NCBI RefSeq assembly: GCF_963378105.1
Contig: NZ_OY726398.1
Location: 3,224,001 to 3,288,000 of the forward strand
Length of the DNA: 64,000 nt
Direction: 5' to 3'
Source of the DNA: Mycolicibacter sp. MU0102
GTDB lineage: Bacteria > Actinomycetota > Actinomycetes > Mycobacteriales > Mycobacteriaceae
Shown: positions 9,585-18,636 of the stretch, piece by piece
Layout of the letters: every line of letters starts with the position of its first letter
Numbering within the stretch: the first letter of the stretch is position 1
Position numbers and translations under genes: made by a program
The notes under the pieces: model-generated
Database searches by the model: none
What the model saw: only the letters and a program-made list of their open reading frames with translations
Told to the model about the DNA's origin: nothing

Positions 9585-10391
9585 ATGGCGACTCACCACG
9601 ACGACGGCCTAGGGCCCGACAGCCTGCTGTGGCATTTCCTGGCCGACCGGCGCTACCTGTTCGTGTTGCCCCGGGCGGTGTGTCTGCTGCTGCTGCATCC
9701 TGGCATCGCCGCCGGCATCAGCGAGCACGCCTTGATGCGCCAACGCATCTGGTTGCACAAGAAGCGCACCTTCACCCAAGCCGTCAACTACGCCTACGCC
9801 GACATCGACATGCGGCCCCAGATGCGCTTCTCCCACGAACACGTCAAGGGCGTCGACAGTTTCGGGCACAAGTACCACGCACTGAACCCCGACACATTCC
9901 ATTTTCAGCACAGCGCGTACGTAGAGTCCCTCTTCGTCATGGTCAACACCTTCATCCGTCCACTCGACGCAGGCGAACACGAACAGCTCTATGCCGAGTG
10001 CTGCGCCTGGTACCGCCGATACGGCGTATCAACCCGACCGATGCCCGCGACCTGGGCGGAATTCGGCGAATATTTTGAGGACTACTGCCAGTCGCACCTG
10101 AAGGCCGGTGCCCACTTCGAGCCGTTCCGCGAGCAGATCTTCGCCCCCACCGACTGGTGGATGCGCACGGTGCCCCACCCCGCCATCCGCGCCCTGCAAC
10201 ACCCCCGCGCCCGCGAGCTGAGCGGCATCAACGTCAACGCCGCCGACCGTTGGTCGCTGCGCCAATTCGTCCGGTTGTCACAGCTGTCGGCGCTGACCCC
10301 CCGACACCACTGGAACGCCAGGGCGCGCGCGGCGCTACGCACGGCGGCACAGCACCGGCCGACCACCTCGCTGGGCGCCACGCGTGGCTGA
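9585..10391 (+). CDS. DUF2236 family protein (second, adjacent paralogue)
   Basis: 268 residues starting two bases after the preceding stop. It has the DUF2236 layout: an N-terminal SLLWHFLADRRYLFVLPRA segment, conserved histidines (EHVKGVDSFGHKYHAL, FHFQHSAYVESLFVM) and a C-terminal helical region. The two neighbouring family members are diverged, so they may form a heteromer or act on successive steps. Co-location with the mce operon suggests oxidation of an imported lipid or sterol; that is inference from context only. Confidence 0.7.
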   Translation: MATHHDDGLGPDSLLWHFLADRRYLFVLPRAVCLLLLHPGIAAGISEHALMRQRIWLHKKRTFTQAVNYAYADIDMRPQMRFSHEHVKGVDSFGHKYHALNPDTFHFQHSAYVESLFVMVNTFIRPLDAGEHEQLYAECCAWYRRYGVSTRPMPATWAEFGEYFEDYCQSHLKAGAHFEPFREQIFAPTDWWMRTVPHPAIRALQHPRARELSGINVNAADRWSLRQFVRLSQLSALTPRHHWNARARAALRTAAQHRPTTSLGATRG

Positions 10392-11616
10392 CACCGCGCG
10401 GACGACCCAGCGGCGCCCCAAAGATCGCAAAGACCAGATCGCCCGGGCTGCCGCTGAATCGTTCAGCACCCTGGGCTATCACGCGGTGAGCGTGGAGAAC
10501 ATCGCCACCGAGGTCGGCGTCTCGGCTCCCGCCCTCTACCGGCACTACGCCAGCAAGTACGACCTGTTCCGCGTCGCGGTGCTGGCACTGAGCCAACAAC
10601 TGGTCGATGTCACCGACATCGCCATCGACCCCGCCGCGGGCCCCGCGGCAGCACTCGATCAGCTGATACACGCACTGATCGACGTCGCACTGCGCAACCG
10701 CGAATCCGGTGGCCTATACCGATGGCAGGCACGCTATCTGCGCGAAGCCGACGCCACTGCACTGTTGGATCAGCTACGGCTGGTGAACCGACGCCTCCAG
10801 CAACCGCTGGCCGAGCTACTCCCGGCCGCACCGCTGTTGCACCGACAGATGCTCTCCGCGGCGTTGCTCAGCGTCGCCGGGGGCATCACCGATCACCACC
10901 TACGTGCCACGGTCAGCGACATCACCGACCTGCTGACCGCGGCGTCATGGGCATTGCTGCGCACCGATTTGCCCACGCCGGACAACTTTGCATCCGGGGC
11001 GCGCGGGGCGCATATCTTCACCGCGGATGCCGGAATGTACGAGTCGGTGCTGCACGCCTCGATGATGCTGTTTCACCGCCACGGCTACGCCGAGACCAGC
11101 GTCGCCCAGATCGCCAAGGCCGCCGGACTGCGAATCTCGAGCATCTATCGTTACTTTCCCAGTAAGACCGACATTCTCAGTACCGCGCTGCGCCGCTCGT
11201 CCGATCGACTCTCCGCGGAGCTGGCGGTGGTCAACACCAACCGGTCCGAACCGCGAGAAGCGCTGGCACAGCTGGTCGACATCTACGTTGCCACCTCATT
11301 CGCCAACCCAGAATTGGCGGCGATCTACTACAGCGAACAGATCCACCTGTCCCCAACCGATCGGGCGCTGCTACGCAATGTGCAACGATCCACCATCGAC
11401 TCCTGGGTCGGTCTGTTGCGATTAGTGCGGCCTGAACTCACCGCGACAGCCGCCCGATTCCTGGTGCACGCCGCGATGGGTCTGGTGGTCGATCTCGGCC
11501 GCCTGGTGCACTACGACCGGCCCGGTGCAGACCCGGCGCACGACTCAGCGCCGCACATGGCCTACGAGCAGGCCTGCGTACGCACGCTGATGCACGCCGT
11601 GCTCTTCGGCGCCTGA
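10384..11616 (+). CDS. Tandem TetR-domain transcriptional regulator, Mce3R-like
   Basis: 410 residues with two complete TetR-type DNA-binding domains in one chain: the first at about 14-65 (QIARAAAESF...SVENIATEVGVSAPALYRHY) and the second at about 217-270 (SVAQIAKAAGLRISSIYRYF). Such a duplicated TetR is rare; M. tuberculosis Mce3R has the same arrangement and a very similar start (RRPKDRK). It probably binds asymmetric operators and represses this mce unit and its DUF2236 genes. GTG start overlaps the upstream stop by eight bases. Unlike Mce3R, which lies upstream of its operon, this gene is last in the unit. Confidence 0.85.
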   Translation: MADTARTTQRRPKDRKDQIARAAAESFSTLGYHAVSVENIATEVGVSAPALYRHYASKYDLFRVAVLALSQQLVDVTDIAIDPAAGPAAALDQLIHALIDVALRNRESGGLYRWQARYLREADATALLDQLRLVNRRLQQPLAELLPAAPLLHRQMLSAALLSVAGGITDHHLRATVSDITDLLTAASWALLRTDLPTPDNFASGARGAHIFTADAGMYESVLHASMMLFHRHGYAETSVAQIAKAAGLRISSIYRYFPSKTDILSTALRRSSDRLSAELAVVNTNRSEPREALAQLVDIYVATSFANPELAAIYYSEQIHLSPTDRALLRNVQRSTIDSWVGLLRLVRPELTATAARFLVHAAMGLVVDLGRLVHYDRPGADPAHDSAPHMAYEQACVRTLMHAVLFGA

Positions 11617-11629
11617 GCGCCGCGCACGC

Positions 11630-14590
11630 TTACTTGGCGCTGTTGAACTTGGCCATCGCGTCGTCGAGGCGTTGCAGCGCCGCACCGTAGGCAGCGAAGT
11701 CACCGCGGTGCTGGGTGTCGCGCACCGCATTGAGCGCCGACTCGACCTCGCGCAGCGCCGCGGCTTTGGCCGGGGACAACGCGACCTCGGCAGCCGGGGG
11801 CGTCGGCACCGCCGCAACCGGCGGGGTCGCCGAGGGTGGCGTCCCCTGCGCGGCAGCGCCGTTCTCGGTGGGTGCGATGTCGGTGGCAGCCGCGCCGGCA
11901 CCGGGCCCGAACAGGCCGGTGAGTGCGTCGGAGACCGTCGGCCCGTAGCCGATCTTGTCGTTGTACATCATCGCCACCCGGATGAGGCGCGGGTACGACG
12001 ACGAGGCATCGCTGGAACCTGGTGAGGCATAGACCGGTTCGACGTAGAGCAGTCCGCCCTGCGCCACCGGCAGGGTCAGCAGATTGCCCCACCGGATGCG
12101 GTTCTGGTTGTCGCGCCCGATCACGCCGAGGTCTTGGCTGACCGTGGTGTCGGTGGTGATCGCGTTATTGGCCAGCTTGGGCCCGTTGACCTGCCCGGGA
12201 ATGGTGAGCACGGTGAGCTTGCCGTAGGTGTCCGGATCCGAGCTGGCACTGATGTAGGCGGCCAAGTAATCGCGCTTGAACCGGTTCATCGCGCTGGTCA
12301 GCTGGAAGGAAGCCGAATTGTCGCCCTTGGCAAGGTTTTTCGCGACGATGTAATACGGCGGCTGGAAGCTGCTCGCGGTCGGGTTGGGGTCCAGCGGCAC
12401 GTCCCAGAAGTCCGAGGTGGAGAAGAAGGTCACCGGGTCGTTGACGTGGTACTTGGCCAAGAGCATCCGCTGCACCTTGAACAGGTCCTCGGGATAGCGC
12501 AGGTGCTCGGCGAGCTCGGGTGAGATCTCGGACTTCGGTTTGACCGTGCCGGGGAACACCTGCATCCACGCCCGCAGCACCGGGTCGTGCTCGTCCTGGG
12601 CGTACAGGCTCACCGTTCCGTCGTAGGCGTCGACGGTGGCCTTCACCGAGTTGCGGATGTAGGACACCCGCCGGTCCGGCAGCAGCCGGTTGAACTCCAC
12701 CTCTTTGGAGTCCGCGGTCGCCGACGACAGCGACGTCAGCTCCGAGTACGGGTAGTTGTCCAGCGTGGTGTAGCCGTCGATGATCCACACCAGGCGCTTG
12801 TTCACGATCGCCGGATACACCGTGGAGTCGGTGGTCAGCCAGGGCGCCACCGCCTGCACCCGGCTCGCCGGGTCGCGGTTGAACAGGATCTTGCTGTCCG
12901 CGCCGATCACGTTGGAGAACAAGAAGTTGCGCTCGGCGAACTTCGCGGCGAACACGCTGCGGGCCAACCAGTTTCCGACACCTACACCACCGGTACCGGT
13001 GTAGGTGTAGTTCTTGGTCTCGGTGTTGGTCTCGTAGTCGTACTCACGGTCGGCACCGTTGCGACCGACGATCGCGTAGTCGGCGGCGGTGTCGGCGATC
13101 ACCGGTCCGTAGTAAACCCGCGGCTGGTCGAGGCGTGCCGGCCCGTCGGAGACGACACCGCCGTTGGCACCGACGACGTTGGCCAAGAACTCCGGGTATC
13201 CACCGTTCTGGTTGGGGTCGTTGGCGATACCGCGCACGGTGTTGGCCGGCGAGGCGATGAACCCGTTGCCGTGGGTGAACACGGTGTGCCGGTTGATCCA
13301 GTCGCGCTGGTTGTCGATCAGTCGATCCGGGTTCAGCTCGCGTGCAGCGACCACATAGTCACGCAGCTGGCCCTCGTCATCGCGATAGCGGTCGATGGTG
13401 AGCTGGTCGGGGAAGAAGTAGAAGTTCTTGCCCTGCTGAAACTGGGTGAACGCGGGACTGACGATGGTCGGGTCCAGCAGCCGGATGTTGGAGGTGGTGG
13501 CCGCATCGGCGCCCACCTGCGCGGCGGTGGCGCGCGCGTCACCGCGGTAGTCGCGGTAGGTGACCACATCCTCGGTCAGGCCGTAGGCCTGCCGGGTCGC
13601 CGTGATCGAGCGGGAGATGTACTCGCTCTCCTTCTGCGCCGCGTTCGGCTTGACGCTGAACTGTTCGACGATCAGCGGCCAGCCTGCGCCGACCACGACC
13701 GACGACAGCAGCAACAGCACCAGACCGATCGCCGGAATCTGCAAGTCGCGCAGCACGATCGCGGAGAACACCGCGACCGCGCAGATCAGTGCGATCGCCA
13801 GCAGGATCATCTTGGCCGGCAGCACCGCGTTGATGTCGGTGTAACCGGCTCCGGTGAACGGCTTGCCGGTGCGGGTGTGGCTGAGCAGCTCGTAGCGATC
13901 CAGCCAGTAGGCCCCGGCCTTGAGCAGCACCAGGGTTCCGATCAGGCTGACCACCTGGATGCGGGCCGGGCGACTCAGGGCGCCCGCCCGGCCGGACAGT
14001 CGGATACCGCCGAAGATGTAGTGCGTGGTCAGGTTCGCGATGGTGGCCAGACACAGCGTCGCGAGCAGCAGCCCCACCACCAGCCGGTAGAACGGCAGGT
14101 CGAAGGCATAGAAGCCCAGGTCTTTGCCGAACTGCGGATCGGTGATCCCGAAGTCACCGCCCCGCAGGAACAGCTGAATACGCACCCAGTAGCTCTGCGC
14201 GACGATGCCGGCCAGCACACCGATGCCGGCCGGAATTCCGAATCCGAACAGCCGCAGCCGCGACAGCACCGTGGTCCGATACCGAGCCACCGGGTCGTTG
14301 ACGCCGTTGCTGGGGACGAAGACCGGCCGGACCCGGAAGGCGGTGGCCATCGCGGCGAACACGATGCCGCCGACCAGCAGTGTCACCACGACAAAGGTGA
14401 CCAGGCGGGTCAGCAACGTGGTGACGAACACCGAGCGGTAGCCCAGCTCGCCGAACCACAACCAGTCGACATAGCCGTCGATCAGCCGCGGCCCCAACAG
14501 CAGCAGCGCGATCACGACGAAGGCGCTGCCAACCATGATCCGGCTGCGCGCGGTCAATTTCGGCATCCTCGCAGTGGGCCGCATCCCCAC
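11630..14590 (-). CDS. UPF0182 family membrane protein (Rv3193c orthologue)
   Basis: 986 residues. Seven or so membrane spans occupy the first 320 residues, followed by a large extracytoplasmic domain and an Ala/Pro/Thr-rich linker before a short helical end. The sequence is strongly similar to M. tuberculosis Rv3193c throughout (for example the DYVDWLWFGELGYRSVF start region and QNRIRWGNLLTLPVA near 800). Function unknown; conserved in actinobacteria. The start MGMRPTARMPKL matches the usual one, although ATGs at 14584 and 14566 are possible. Confidence 0.93.
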   Translation of the reverse strand: MGMRPTARMPKLTARSRIMVGSAFVVIALLLLGPRLIDGYVDWLWFGELGYRSVFVTTLLTRLVTFVVVTLLVGGIVFAAMATAFRVRPVFVPSNGVNDPVARYRTTVLSRLRLFGFGIPAGIGVLAGIVAQSYWVRIQLFLRGGDFGITDPQFGKDLGFYAFDLPFYRLVVGLLLATLCLATIANLTTHYIFGGIRLSGRAGALSRPARIQVVSLIGTLVLLKAGAYWLDRYELLSHTRTGKPFTGAGYTDINAVLPAKMILLAIALICAVAVFSAIVLRDLQIPAIGLVLLLLSSVVVGAGWPLIVEQFSVKPNAAQKESEYISRSITATRQAYGLTEDVVTYRDYRGDARATAAQVGADAATTSNIRLLDPTIVSPAFTQFQQGKNFYFFPDQLTIDRYRDDEGQLRDYVVAARELNPDRLIDNQRDWINRHTVFTHGNGFIASPANTVRGIANDPNQNGGYPEFLANVVGANGGVVSDGPARLDQPRVYYGPVIADTAADYAIVGRNGADREYDYETNTETKNYTYTGTGGVGVGNWLARSVFAAKFAERNFLFSNVIGADSKILFNRDPASRVQAVAPWLTTDSTVYPAIVNKRLVWIIDGYTTLDNYPYSELTSLSSATADSKEVEFNRLLPDRRVSYIRNSVKATVDAYDGTVSLYAQDEHDPVLRAWMQVFPGTVKPKSEISPELAEHLRYPEDLFKVQRMLLAKYHVNDPVTFFSTSDFWDVPLDPNPTASSFQPPYYIVAKNLAKGDNSASFQLTSAMNRFKRDYLAAYISASSDPDTYGKLTVLTIPGQVNGPKLANNAITTDTTVSQDLGVIGRDNQNRIRWGNLLTLPVAQGGLLYVEPVYASPGSSDASSSYPRLIRVAMMYNDKIGYGPTVSDALTGLFGPGAGAAATDIAPTENGAAAQGTPPSATPPVAAVPTPPAAEVALSPAKAAALREVESALNAVRDTQHRGDFAAYGAALQRLDDAMAKFNSAK

Positions 14591-14646
14591 GTGCCACGCT
14601 CCCTAGCTCAGTTGTTGCTGACGGCCCCACTGTAGCCAACGAACAC

Positions 14647-15666
14647 TCAGCAAGAGGGTGGCTGACCACCGTCGGTGATGGTTCGCAGCGCGCCCACTGC
14701 CTGGGCGAGGCTGTCGACTTTGACCAGTTGCAGACCCTTGTCGTCGTTTCTGGCCTCGTAGCAGTTGTCGGCCGGGACCAGGAACACCGTCGCGCCGGCC
14801 TCGCGGGCCGCCATCATCTTGTGCGCGATCCCGCCGATGGCGTCGACCTGGCCGTTGGCCTTGATGACCCCGGTGCCGGCAACGAAATTCGGCCCGGCCA
14901 GGGTGCCGTTGGTCAGCTTGTCGACGACGGCCAGCGAGAACATCAGCCCCGCCGACGGGCCGCCGATGTTGGCCAGATTGAAGTCGATGGTGAACGGCGC
15001 CCACGGCGCATCGAGGACGGACACGCCGAGGAATCCGTTGGCGCGGTCCTTGTTCTCTCCGAGCGTAATCCGCGCCGTGCCGGGTGCGGCGTTCTTGCGC
15101 CGGTAGTCGATGACAACCGTCTCGCCGGGCTTGGTGTCGGCCAGCCGGGCGGTGAACTGCGCCGTGGTGTACACCGGTTCGCCGTTGACGGCGTCCACGG
15201 CGTCGCCGCGCTGCAGCGCGCCGGCCGACGGCCCCGGGTCTTGGACGTCGGCGAGGGTGACCGCCGAGGGGTAGCGCAGGTAGCCGAGCGCGGCGTACTC
15301 GGCACTCTGCTCGGACGCACGGAAGTCGGCGTCGTTGCTCTCGTCGACTTCCTGACGGGACTTGCCGGGCGGATAGACCAGGTCACGCGGCATGAGCTGC
15401 TCACGTCCGGACAACCACAGAGCCAACGCCTCCCCCAGTGTCAGACCGTCGCGCTGGGAAACCGTGGTCATGTTGAGGTGGCCGGTCGTCGGGTGTGTGG
15501 TGGTGCCCTCGATGTCGACCACCTGCTTGCCGTCGATCATGCCGAGGGTGTCGAACGTCGGACCCGGCCCCAACGACACGAAGGGCACCGTCACCGCCGT
15601 CAGCAGCACGCCGAACGCGACCACCGGCAGCACAGCCGCCAACAGCGTCAGAATCCGCCTGTTCAC
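14647..15666 (-). CDS. PDZ-domain Lon-type serine protease (Rv3194c orthologue)
   Basis: 339 residues, membrane-anchored at about 5-30. A PDZ domain (about 125-205) precedes a C-terminal Lon protease domain with the catalytic dyad Ser238 (GGPSAG) and Lys283 (GIAHKM). The GTG at 15666 gives the same length and start (NRRILTL) as the M. tuberculosis protein; extending the frame to 15867 would overlap the divergent gene at 15767. It presumably degrades or processes exported substrates on the outer face of the membrane. It is convergent with nothing and shares a short divergent promoter region with the next gene. Confidence 0.92.
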   Translation of the reverse strand: MNRRILTLLAAVLPVVAFGVLLTAVTVPFVSLGPGPTFDTLGMIDGKQVVDIEGTTTHPTTGHLNMTTVSQRDGLTLGEALALWLSGREQLMPRDLVYPPGKSRQEVDESNDADFRASEQSAEYAALGYLRYPSAVTLADVQDPGPSAGALQRGDAVDAVNGEPVYTTAQFTARLADTKPGETVVIDYRRKNAAPGTARITLGENKDRANGFLGVSVLDAPWAPFTIDFNLANIGGPSAGLMFSLAVVDKLTNGTLAGPNFVAGTGVIKANGQVDAIGGIAHKMMAAREAGATVFLVPADNCYEARNDDKGLQLVKVDSLAQAVGALRTITDGGQPPSC

Positions 15667-15766
15667 CCCGGGTATGGTAAACGGCCACTGCCCCGGCGGT
15701 AACGGCCCGACCTCTGGTGGCCGCGTGTCGTACCGCCGGACCTTGCCGATGGGTACGGTTGTGTCT

Positions 15767-17104
15767 ATGGCTGATCTGCCCTTTGGTTTCTCTTCTGGGG
15801 ACGACCCCGACCGCGAGCGAGGCTCCCGGCCCTCCGACCCGTTCGGGATGGGTGCTGGATTCAACATGGCCGATCTGGGCCAGGTCTTTACCCAGCTCGG
15901 GCAGATGTTCAGCGGCGCCGGCCGGGTGGGCGCCGACGGCCGACCGGCCGGGCCGGTGAATTACGACCTGGCACGACAGGTCGCGATCAAGTCGATCGGT
16001 TCGGTCGCGCCCGTCACCGCCTCAACCGCGACCGCCATCGGCGATGCGGTGCACCTGGCTGAAACCTGGCTCGACGGGGCGACTTCATTGCCGGCCGGCA
16101 CCACCAGCGGGGTCGCCTGGACGCCCGTGAACTGGGTCGAGCACACCATGACCACCTGGCAGCGACTGTGCGACCCGATGGCCGAACAGGTTTCGTCGGT
16201 GTGGGCGTCGGCGCTTCCGGAAGAGGCCAAGAGCATGGCCGGTCCGTTGTTGTCGGTGATGTCGCAGATGGGCGGATTGGCGTTCGGCTCCCAACTGGGC
16301 CAGGCGCTGGGACGGTTGTCCGGCGAGGTGCTGACCTCGACCGACATCGGCCTGCCGCTGGGGCCCAGCGGAGTGGCCGCGCTGCTGCCCGGCGCGATCG
16401 AGGAATTGGCCGGCGGCCTGGAGCAGCCGCGCAGCGAGATCGTCACCTTCCTGGCCGCCCGCGAGGCCGCCCACCACCGACTGTTCACCCACGTGCCCTG
16501 GCTGTCCAACCAGCTGCTCAGCGCGGTGGAGGCCTACGCCCGAGGCATGAAGATCGACATCCGGGGCATCGAGGAACTGGCCCAGGGCTTCGATCCGGCG
16601 GCGATGACCGATCCCTCGGCGATGAATGAACTGCTGAACCAGGGCGTCTTCGAGCCCAAGTCGACCCCGGAGCAACTCGCCGCCCTGGAGCGCCTCGAGA
16701 CCCTGCTGGCCCTGATCGAGGGCTGGGTTCAGACCGTGGTCAATGCGGCGCTGGGCGACCGGATCCCGGGCACCGCCGCGCTCTCGGAGATGCTGCGCCG
16801 CCGGCGCGCCACCGGTGGCCCGGCCGAGCAGACCTTCGCCACGCTGGTCGGTCTGGAACTGCGCCCGCGCAAACTGCGCGAGGCCGCGGTGCTCTGGGAG
16901 CGGTTGACCACGGCGGTCGGGGCCGACGCGCGCGACAAGGTGTGGCAGCACCCCGATCTGCTGCCCGAATCCGCCGATCTAGACGAACCGGCCGCCTTCA
17001 TCGACCGGATCATCGGCGGCTCCAGTGACATCGACTCGGCCATCGACCAGGCGATCGCGGAGTTTCAGCGCGAAGCCGGTAATCCCGACGACGCCGGCGA
17101 CTGA
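15767..17104 (+). CDS. DUF2342 zinc-dependent metalloprotease-like protein (Rv3195 orthologue)
   Basis: 445 residues of the actinobacterial DUF2342 family, related to zincins. A Gly-rich N terminus precedes the helical core; the putative metal-binding motif sits in AAREAAHHRLF (about 231-241) and a conserved DIRGIEELAQGFDP follows. No substrate is known. The ATG at 15767 is preceded by a divergent intergenic region to the PDZ-Lon gene; the longer in-frame extension from 15392 lies inside that gene. Its 3' end overlaps the convergent acyltransferase gene by 40 bases. Confidence 0.88.
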   Translation: MADLPFGFSSGDDPDRERGSRPSDPFGMGAGFNMADLGQVFTQLGQMFSGAGRVGADGRPAGPVNYDLARQVAIKSIGSVAPVTASTATAIGDAVHLAETWLDGATSLPAGTTSGVAWTPVNWVEHTMTTWQRLCDPMAEQVSSVWASALPEEAKSMAGPLLSVMSQMGGLAFGSQLGQALGRLSGEVLTSTDIGLPLGPSGVAALLPGAIEELAGGLEQPRSEIVTFLAAREAAHHRLFTHVPWLSNQLLSAVEAYARGMKIDIRGIEELAQGFDPAAMTDPSAMNELLNQGVFEPKSTPEQLAALERLETLLALIEGWVQTVVNAALGDRIPGTAALSEMLRRRRATGGPAEQTFATLVGLELRPRKLREAAVLWERLTTAVGADARDKVWQHPDLLPESADLDEPAAFIDRIIGGSSDIDSAIDQAIAEFQREAGNPDDAGD

Positions 17105-17973
17105 GGCCCGGTGGCTTCCGGCGGTGAGATTGCTTGCCGCCAAGCCAAGGGATTGAGGTGGCGGTAGGGGTCCTCGGCGCGGACGTCGAGCAGCTCGGCC
17201 AAGATCGCCTCGAGCGACTGTTGAGTCTTCTCCCGCACGGTGGCAACCCATTTCTCGTTCGAGACGCGGTCCGGCTGGGTGGTCTCAATGGGGGCGCCGA
17301 AGCGCAAGTACATCCGCTGCGGTCGAGGGATCAGAGTCGGACCGATGCCGTGCTGCAGGGGTATAGCCATCTCCGGCGGCCCTGAAAACCGACTCGACAG
17401 AGCCACACTGAAGCGCTCCCAGCTGCCACCGCGACGACTCAGGCTCCGGTAGACGTCGTCGCCACCCACCAGTCCGACCGGCACGATCGGATAGTCGTGT
17501 TCGACTGCGAGACGGGCGAATCCGGCGCGGCCCTGCCAGCGCAGGGTGTACTCCTCCCCCTTGAACTTGGGAATCTCGCGACCACCGCCCGGGAACACCA
17601 GGATGGGCTCGTTGCGGCGCATCAGTTCGCGGACGGGCTCCGGGGCGCCCACCAGCGCCCCCGCAGCGGCGAGCAGATCTCGGGCCGGGCCCCGCATGCG
17701 CCCGAACTGTCGATCCGTCAACGGCCGCACTCGTTGGCCGATTGCTCGCCGGACATGGAAGGGAATCAGCAGGGCTTCCACACTGACCTGAGTGTGGTTG
17801 CCCACCAAGAGAAATCGGCCATCTCGGGGAAGATTTTCGAGCCCTTCGACGTAGGGGCGGTACGCCTCGACGACGGGTGTGACCGCGTCGGCGACGGCCT
17901 CCACGGCGCGCCGCATGGCTTCGACTCGCGGCGGATGGTTCAAGATCGCGTGAGTGTCTTGGAGGACGTGCAT
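17065..17973 (-). CDS. Lysophospholipid acyltransferase (LPLAT, DGAT-like) family protein
   Basis: 302 residues, a soluble or peripheral acyltransferase. The family blocks are visible but altered: block I reads NHTQVSVEAL instead of NHxxxxD, block III is FPGGGREIPKFKGE in place of FPEGT, and VPVGLVGGDDVY forms block IV. This pattern is typical of the DGAT/phytyl-ester-synthase branch. It transfers an acyl chain to a lipid acceptor that cannot be named. It is divergent from a TetR gene across a 47-base gap holding a perfect palindrome, so that regulator probably controls it. Confidence 0.82.
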   Translation of the reverse strand: MHVLQDTHAILNHPPRVEAMRRAVEAVADAVTPVVEAYRPYVEGLENLPRDGRFLLVGNHTQVSVEALLIPFHVRRAIGQRVRPLTDRQFGRMRGPARDLLAAAGALVGAPEPVRELMRRNEPILVFPGGGREIPKFKGEEYTLRWQGRAGFARLAVEHDYPIVPVGLVGGDDVYRSLSRRGGSWERFSVALSSRFSGPPEMAIPLQHGIGPTLIPRPQRMYLRFGAPIETTQPDRVSNEKWVATVREKTQQSLEAILAELLDVRAEDPYRHLNPLAWRQAISPPEATGPQSPASSGLPASR

Positions 17974-17989
17974 GTTCTCACATTACAGA

Positions 17990-18003
17990 ACGAACTAGTT
18001 CGT
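17990..18003. promoter_or_regulatory. Candidate TetR operator, perfect 14 bp palindrome
   Basis: The sequence acgaactagttcgt is a perfect inverted repeat centred in the 47-base gap between the divergent acyltransferase and TetR genes. TetR repressors usually bind such sites next to their own gene. Binding here would cover both promoters. Confidence 0.65.
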
Positions 18004-18020
18004 ATGGTTATGATCTTGCT

Positions 18021-18596
18021 GTGAGAAGGAGCGCCACCGAGCTGCGCGGTCAGATCCTCGACGCTGCCCGCGCCGAGTTCGCTCGCCATGGTCTTGCCGG
18101 GTCACGCATCGATCGCATCGCCCGCGAGGCACACGCCAGCAAGGAACGTCTCTACGCCCACTTCGGCGACAAGGAAACACTGTTTCGCGAAGTGGTGGAC
18201 ACCGACGTGACGGCCTTCTATCGGTCGGTCACCCTGCGCCCCGACGCGGTGCCCGAATTCGCCGGCGACGTCTACGATTTGGGCAGAAACAGCCCCGAAC
18301 ACCTGCGCATGATCACCTGGGCCCGCCTGGAAGGACTGGCCCTCGACGAGCCCCACGCCGACGGGCAGGCGCTCTTCGAGCACGCGGTCACCGCCATCGA
18401 AACCGCCCAGGCCGACGGGCACGTCGACAGCTCCTGGGAGCCTCTCGATCTGCTGGCGCTGCTGTTCGGTATCGGCCTGGCCTGGGCGCACTCCCCCGAG
18501 CCGTACGAGACCCTCACCGACCGCACCGTGATCGCACGCCAACGCCGCGCCGCTGTGGAGGCCGCGCGGCGCATCGTTTCTGGCCCCTGTGGATGA
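18021..18596 (+). CDS. TetR/AcrR family transcriptional regulator
   Basis: 191 residues. N-terminal TetR HTH at about 8-54 (ILDAARAEFARHGLAGSRIDRIAREAHASKERLYAHFGDK, read in parts) with a TetR C-terminal ligand domain. GTG start 18 bases after the palindrome. It likely autoregulates and represses the divergent acyltransferase. The 3' end runs close to or into the start of the cyclodehydratase-like gene. Confidence 0.87.
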   Translation: MRRSATELRGQILDAARAEFARHGLAGSRIDRIAREAHASKERLYAHFGDKETLFREVVDTDVTAFYRSVTLRPDAVPEFAGDVYDLGRNSPEHLRMITWARLEGLALDEPHADGQALFEHAVTAIETAQADGHVDSSWEPLDLLALLFGIGLAWAHSPEPYETLTDRTVIARQRRAAVEAARRIVSGPCG

Positions 18597-18636
18597 CGGG
18601 AGGATCGTCGCCGCCGGGCATGGCAGGGTCGCCTGC

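Noticed and set aside
10384..11616. Two separate TetR genes fused by sequencing error
   Set aside because: The frame is continuous with a normal linker, and Mce3R has the same two-domain layout.
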